The position numbers were made by a program, and so were the translations under genes. From NCBI RefSeq assembly GCF_000226565.1, contig NC_016041.1, positions 62,001 through 126,000 on the forward strand: a stretch of 64,000 nt of DNA. The letters are read 5' to 3'. This stretch comes from Glaciecola nitratireducens FR1064. GTDB lineage: Bacteria; Pseudomonadota; Gammaproteobacteria; Enterobacterales; Alteromonadaceae. Shown here in pieces: positions 59,687 through 64,000 of the stretch. The notes under the pieces are model-generated. The model ran no database searches. It was not told the DNA's origin and was given only the letters and a program-made list of their open reading frames with translations. Numbering within the stretch: the first letter of the stretch is position 1; each line of letters begins with the position of its first letter.

Positions 59687-60886
59687 TTAAAGGCCTAAAA
59701 CGGCTTTACTGATAATGTTAGTTTGAATTTCGTTACTGCCGCCATAAATGGATGCTTTGCGATTATTGAAGTAACGTAATGCAGTGTTGGCTTCCATGTC
59801 AGAACCAATATGCTGACCTTCAAAATCATCTTCGAACTGGTGCGGAACAAATGGCATTGAATAGTAGCCGGCTGCTTCGACATATAACTCATCGATGGCC
59901 TGAATAACTTGTGTGCCAACAATCTTTAAGATGGACGATTCTGGCCCTGGTGCTTGACCTGTGCTGATTGCTGAGAGTGTTCGTAATTCTGTATACTCCA
60001 AGGCTAATAAGTTGATTTCCACATCCGCTACTTTTTGCGCAAAGATAGGGTCATCTAGTAATTTATTCGCGCCATCAGGAGAGCCCTGAGCCAATTCTTT
60101 TAATTGCACCAAGCGTTCCTTTGATAAAGCAACGCGAGCGATACCAGTGCGCTCATGACTCAACAGTATTTTTGCATATGTCCAGCCTTGACCCTCAACT
60201 CCGATAAGATTTTCTGCCGGAACGCGGACACCATCAAAATGGACTTCATTTACTTCAGGCTTTCCATCAATTAGCACAATAGGAGAAACCGTAATCTTGG
60301 GGTCGTGCATGTTAATCAGTAGGAAGCTGATGGCCTCTTGGTTTTTTGCGCTGGGCGCGCCCGTTCGCACTAAACAGAATATCCAATCAGCATACTGACC
60401 TAGAGTAGTCCATGTTTTGGTGCCGTTAACTACGTATTCATCTCCATCCCTAACTGCTGTGGTTTTTAGGCCTGCAAGGTCAGAGCCTGCGCCAGTTTCT
60501 GAATAACCCTGACACCACCACACATTACTGGCTAATATATCGGGTAGAAAACGCTGCTTTTGCTCTTCGTTGCCAAAGGTGTAAATAATAGGTGCAACCA
60601 TTTTTAAACCAAATGGAATAACGTCGGGAGCGCCGGCTTTGGCACATTCATTCGCGAAAATGTATTTTTGCGTTGGCGTCCAAGCTGTTCCGCCATGTTC
60701 TACCGGCCAATTAGGCGCAGACCAGCCTTGAGCATGGAGTATTTGCTGCCACTGAACATACTCATCTTTCGATAAATGTAAGCCATCTTTGGTTTTTTTT
60801 GCGATGTCTTTTGGCAGTTTGTCTTGTAAGAATTGACGTACTTCTTGTTGAAAGTCTGTTTCTTCAGTGCTGAAATTTAAATTCAT
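59687..60886 (-). CDS. Acyl-CoA dehydrogenase, probable catalytic subunit of a heteromer
   Basis: 399 residues. FAD and substrate motifs include QGYSETGAGSDLAGL, TKTWTTLGQ and RKASIYGGSNEIQTNII. The C-terminal glutamate is glycine, but helix G has LSHERTGIAR, providing a glutamate in the position used by FadE28-type and isovaleryl-type enzymes. It is 20 bases before the partner gene and 26 bases after the 383-residue dehydrogenase. Confidence 0.92.
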   Translation of the reverse strand: MNLNFSTEETDFQQEVRQFLQDKLPKDIAKKTKDGLHLSKDEYVQWQQILHAQGWSAPNWPVEHGGTAWTPTQKYIFANECAKAGAPDVIPFGLKMVAPIIYTFGNEEQKQRFLPDILASNVWWCQGYSETGAGSDLAGLKTTAVRDGDEYVVNGTKTWTTLGQYADWIFCLVRTGAPSAKNQEAISFLLINMHDPKITVSPIVLIDGKPEVNEVHFDGVRVPAENLIGVEGQGWTYAKILLSHERTGIARVALSKERLVQLKELAQGSPDGANKLLDDPIFAQKVADVEINLLALEYTELRTLSAISTGQAPGPESSILKIVGTQVIQAIDELYVEAAGYYSMPFVPHQFEDDFEGQHIGSDMEANTALRYFNNRKASIYGGSNEIQTNIISKAVLGL

Positions 60887-60912
60887 TTTGCAAACCCTTC
60901 GTTGTACTTAAT

Positions 60913-62064
60913 TTATTGAATGTCTTTAACCATATTTCTGGCAATTATCATTTGTTGAATTTGTGTCGTACCTTCGTAAAGCCTAAATAGCCTGACGTCT
61001 CGGTAAAGTCTTTCTACGGCGTATTCTGAAATGTAGCCCGCGCCACCATGTATTTGCACGGCTTTATCAGCAACTCTTCCCACCATTTCTGTGGCGAACA
61101 ATTTACAGCAAGAGGCTTCGGTAGTGATTTTGTTACCTAAATCTTTTTGCCTTGCCGCATCTAGCACCATGCATTTCGCCGCGTAAGCTTCGGCTTTGCT
61201 GTCCGCTAGCATGACTTGGATCATTTGGTGTTCTGCAATAGGTTTACCGAACTGTGTTCTGTCTATAGCGTATCGAAGCGCATCGTCAATTAAGCGCTCA
61301 GCTATACCAACGCTTAAAGCTGAAATATGTAGACGACCTCTGTCGAGTACTTTCATAGAAGTGATAAAGCCTTTACCCGCAACACCACCGATAATATTTT
61401 CGGCAGGAACATGACAGTCCTCAAAAATGACGTCGCAGGTATGTGAGCCTTGTTGGCCCATCTTTTTATCTTTAGGCCCGAGCGTAATGCCGGGCGTTGA
61501 GGCATCAACGATGAAGGCAGAAATGCCCTTTGCCCCTTTAATTGCGGGGTCAGTTCTAGCCATTACGGTAAATGTGCCGGCTCGAGGTGCGTTGGTAATA
61601 TAACGCTTAGTGCCGTTAATGATGTATTCGTTGCCTTTTTTCACTGCCGTCGTTTTTATTGCAGCGGCGTCAGAACCGACGTCCGGCTCTGTTAAACAAA
61701 AAGAACCGATAAGTTCACCTGAGGCATATTTCGGTAAGTAGTTTTGTTTTTGCTTCTCTGTGCCGTCGAACACAATAGCGGCAGAGCCAATGCCATTGTT
61801 AGTGCCAATAAGCGAACGGAAGGCCGGAGATGTACGACCTAATTCGATGGCAACTAATACCTCTTCTTCCATGGTTAGCCCTAAGCCACCGTATTCTTCT
61901 GGGATGGTCATGCCAAACAAGCCCATATCTTTCATTTCTTGAACGATATCATCAGGAATGGCGTCGTTCTCGGCCACCTCATTTTCCGCAGGGACCAAGC
62001 GCTCTCTTACGAATTTTGAAATACTATGCAGAAATTGATTCAACATTTGCGTATCTCTGATCAT
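60913..62064 (-). CDS. Acyl-CoA dehydrogenase (canonical catalytic glutamate)
   Basis: 383 residues. CLTEPDVGSDAAAIKT, KRYITNA and VQIHGGAGYISEYAVERLYRDVRLF are the usual motifs. The C-terminal catalytic glutamate is present (LYEGTTQIQQ), so it should function as a homotetramer on short- or medium-chain acyl-CoA. It stands after the membrane protein gene (91 bases) and before the heteromeric pair. Confidence 0.94.
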   Translation of the reverse strand: MIRDTQMLNQFLHSISKFVRERLVPAENEVAENDAIPDDIVQEMKDMGLFGMTIPEEYGGLGLTMEEEVLVAIELGRTSPAFRSLIGTNNGIGSAAIVFDGTEKQKQNYLPKYASGELIGSFCLTEPDVGSDAAAIKTTAVKKGNEYIINGTKRYITNAPRAGTFTVMARTDPAIKGAKGISAFIVDASTPGITLGPKDKKMGQQGSHTCDVIFEDCHVPAENIIGGVAGKGFITSMKVLDRGRLHISALSVGIAERLIDDALRYAIDRTQFGKPIAEHQMIQVMLADSKAEAYAAKCMVLDAARQKDLGNKITTEASCCKLFATEMVGRVADKAVQIHGGAGYISEYAVERLYRDVRLFRLYEGTTQIQQMIIARNMVKDIQ

Positions 62065-62155
62065 TTTAATTCTCGTTTAAGATAATACCGTTCCGCACAG
62101 TGGAACAAAAAAGCCAAAAAACATCAAGCCATAAATGTACTCAAGACCTACTTTT

Positions 62156-63562
62156 TTACACAAAAATGAAAATGAAAAAATCTAAGATGACGAGTACCAG
62201 TAAACTGTATAGCCCGTTCCACTTAATTCCCATATTAAAGGTGGAGATGCCGGTGATTTTCGCGCTAATTCGCACCGAGGTAGTTGTGGGGGAAATGCCT
62301 ATAACAACCGCCCAAGTTACCATCATGACTAAGGCAATAGTAACAGGCATGCTTCCGATACCAGGCAATTGCGATAAAGCACCTGCTACCAATGTGACGG
62401 AAATCATCGGGTTAACATACAAAAGTGCCGCGATAAAAATCATCCAAGAAGAAAAAATAAATACTAGCGCAGCAGACATATTTAAATACGCTATTTGCTG
62501 TGCAAACCAGTCGAGATCTAGCACCGTCAATAAAAGGCGGCCAATCAGCACTGAACCTGCAAAAAACACAATTTCCGAACGCTGTAACGACAGTCTAAAA
62601 AATATGTCAGATGTAAAACGCTTTGTGGTGAGTTGCAGCGCGCTTTGTTTGCCGCGGTCGCGATAAAACTGACCAAATATCCACGCTATACTCACTATCG
62701 GCGCGCTAATTAATACCGCAGAAATAGGGCGTAAGGGTGTGCTAAACATGAGTAGCCCAGACAGCAATGTCAATGAGCCCACAACGATCGCGATGGGGTA
62801 ACTCACTTTCAAATCTGATAAATTATTTGAAATAGCGGGTACTAGATGACTCAGATATTTCGGCGCTTGGACATGATCGAGCCAAATGCCAAACAAAAGG
62901 ATAGCGAGGGTCATGTACAGGCCGTAGGGCATGATGTCTATCCACTGTAGGTTGGGAATGGTAGTGACTAAAAGCGTAATCGTAACTGAAGTTGGCGCCC
63001 AAAGTGGTATGCTGCAAAACCCACGCAGAACCGCTAACATCATGCGACGCTGCCTTGCGCTGATGACACGAACATCAACGGTATCTTTATTGTCGTATAG
63101 ACTACGTTGGATCATGGTGCCCAACAAATTGAGCGCGCCGAGACTCATTAGTATGCCTAATAAATGGCTAGCAAAAGTAAGTAACGCATAACGTCTAACA
63201 GGTTGCTGCTGAAGCAGTGCCAGACCGGTTAAATTGACTGATCTGGAGCTTAATGCTGCTTCTTTTAACAAGCCTAATGCAATTAAAAAGAACGCAAAAA
63301 AGGCTACGCTGCCACACAGCATGCTTAATTGATAAAAGGATATCTGTGATAACGACAGTAATGTTAGGGTTAAGCTGATTGCGATCATCGTGATCACTTT
63401 CGCCGTTAAATCTAAGTGTTTCCATTCGAGCAGAGTAAACAGCGCTAGCATTACAATGGCTAACCGGGCAGGTGCTTGATAGCCAGTCCATTCTGTTATC
63501 AGCGTCGCAAAAAAAACAATGACAAGACACAGAGGAGACAGCCAACGTGGGGCCTTAATCAT
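62156..63562 (-). CDS. Uncharacterised multi-pass membrane protein
   Basis: 468 residues, with about 12 hydrophobic segments from beginning to end, and no named domain that I recognise. Two short polar stretches within otherwise hydrophobic regions (SIPLWAPTSVTITLLV near residue 190 and VIGISPTTTSVRISAKITG near 435) are roughly symmetrical and resemble the re-entrant loops of ion-transporter-superfamily proteins such as DctM or CitM. Hence a carboxylate or anion transporter is a guess. It precedes the acyl-CoA dehydrogenase genes, so import of a degradable acid is plausible. Confidence 0.78.
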   Translation of the reverse strand: MIKAPRWLSPLCLVIVFFATLITEWTGYQAPARLAIVMLALFTLLEWKHLDLTAKVITMIAISLTLTLLSLSQISFYQLSMLCGSVAFFAFFLIALGLLKEAALSSRSVNLTGLALLQQQPVRRYALLTFASHLLGILMSLGALNLLGTMIQRSLYDNKDTVDVRVISARQRRMMLAVLRGFCSIPLWAPTSVTITLLVTTIPNLQWIDIMPYGLYMTLAILLFGIWLDHVQAPKYLSHLVPAISNNLSDLKVSYPIAIVVGSLTLLSGLLMFSTPLRPISAVLISAPIVSIAWIFGQFYRDRGKQSALQLTTKRFTSDIFFRLSLQRSEIVFFAGSVLIGRLLLTVLDLDWFAQQIAYLNMSAALVFIFSSWMIFIAALLYVNPMISVTLVAGALSQLPGIGSMPVTIALVMMVTWAVVIGISPTTTSVRISAKITGISTFNMGIKWNGLYSLLVLVILDFFIFIFV

Positions 63563-63976
63563 TTTTGGCTTTAATTAGCATGGCTTCAATCGTGGAGTTT
63601 AGCGATATTCAATGCTTATTAAGATATCATAATGAGCTCGCTTGGCGGAATTAAATTCTATCAAATGTATGTTTTCGTGTCGGCTACATTTGATTCCTTG
63701 CCGTGTGCATTTATTTTGATTTAGGTAATCTACTAGCTTATGCTCCGTTAATACTTGTGACTATGGCCCTCCTTTTAGAATATATTAAACGAGCTGGTTC
63801 TTTGTTAAATAGATCAGAACGAAATGGGCTCGCAGAGCTAATTAAAATATTTGTTGTTAGAGCGTTCGAGAATAATCATGACTAGTGCATAACGCTTGGA
63901 TTTTTACTCACGGGCTAATGGCTGAAAAAAGTTCATACTCCCTAAATGCAAAACGTTGCTCTGCCAAGGAGATTAA
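63563..63976. other. Intergenic region upstream of the right-edge gene
   Basis: 414 bases divergent between the membrane protein (minus) and the gene starting at 63977. A 60-codon frame from GTG 63703 with one hydrophobic stretch is not convincing. Otherwise I see nothing. Confidence 0.5.
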
Positions 63977-64000
63977 ATGCTCAAATCCATTCATCATGCC
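63977..64000 (+). CDS. Start of a gene cut by the window edge, VOC/glyoxalase-like N-terminus
   Basis: AAGGAG at 63966-63971 and ATG at 63977 (5-base spacing) open a frame MLKSIHHA that runs to the edge. The start of many VOC-superfamily proteins (methylmalonyl-CoA epimerase/glyoxalase-like) reads like this, with the histidine as a metal ligand. Only eight residues are visible, so the assignment is tentative. Confidence 0.45.

Noticed and set aside
62100-62666. 188-codon plus-strand frame at the end of the membrane protein gene
   Set aside because: Antisense to a better-supported membrane protein and without family features.
63703-63885. 60-codon frame with one hydrophobic segment near the right edge
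   Set aside because: GTG start without ribosome site and no recognisable family; cannot be separated from chance.

Overview
This window reads as the chromosome of a marine-type gammaproteobacterium, most likely of the Alteromonadales (Alteromonas/Glaciecola-like). The reasons are the linkage of rpmB-rpmG, mutM, coaD and LPS-core genes, the set ubiC-ubiA-ubiK, rep, polB and kbl-tdh, a large TonB-dependent receptor, and several acyl-CoA dehydrogenases. Base composition looks moderate and slightly AT-leaning. I see no phage, insertion sequence, CRISPR array or rRNA. There is one tRNA (Arg, anticodon CCG). This placement is an inference from gene content, not from a search.

Layout. 1-6.2 kb: the end of rpmB, then rpmG, a CDP-glycerol glycerophosphotransferase-like enzyme, mutM, coaD, a Wzi-like outer-membrane protein and the Kdo kinase gene kdkA (envelope polysaccharide and housekeeping genes). 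6.2-10.9 kb: a co-directional run of a family 9 glycosyltransferase, kbl, tdh, glpE and glpG. 10.9-13.2 kb: a FliL-like protein and the ubiquinone genes ubiC, ubiA and ubiK. 13.3-20.3 kb: rep, a GAF-GAF-GGDEF-(degenerate) EAL protein, a cytochrome c5-like protein and a SWIM-finger protein. 20.6-25.5 kb: a dienelactone hydrolase and a purine block made of an AzgA-type permease, an adenine deaminase and a frameshifted exported nucleosidase. 25.6-33.6 kb: tRNA-Arg, polB, a response regulator and hybrid kinase that converge, an OlsF-like bifunctional acyltransferase and a nitroreductase. 34-36.5 kb: exported MsrAB and a flavoprotein of the family found fused to SelD. 36.4-46.1 kb: a tight seven-gene minus-strand operon (TonB receptor, TVP38-flavoprotein fusion, DUF547, YnjB, YnjC, YnjD, YnjF). 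46.5-50.9 kb: a DUF1499 protein, a helical lipoprotein, an alpha/beta hydrolase, and a GNAT plus FAD oxidase pair. 50.9-63.6 kb: an accessory acyl-CoA catabolic region with an AraC regulator, four acyl-CoA dehydrogenases, a nitronate-monooxygenase-family flavoprotein, a crotonase, two esterases and an unidentified multi-pass membrane protein. A gene starts at the right edge, with a VOC-like N-terminus.

How the genes work together. The most system-like unit is the 46.1-36.4 kb operon. It puts an outer-membrane receptor, a periplasmic binding protein, an ABC importer, a membrane-tethered disulfide-type flavoenzyme and a CDP-alcohol phosphatidyltransferase in one transcription unit, so it looks like an uptake-to-modification pathway for an unknown small molecule. 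The purine block would release adenine outside the cytoplasm, import it and deaminate it, except that the nucleosidase reading frame is broken here. The 52-63 kb region looks like degradation of an esterified, probably branched or cyclic acid. Two adjacent acyl-CoA dehydrogenases there look like the two halves of a heteromeric enzyme, because one of them lacks a glutamate at both usual catalytic positions.
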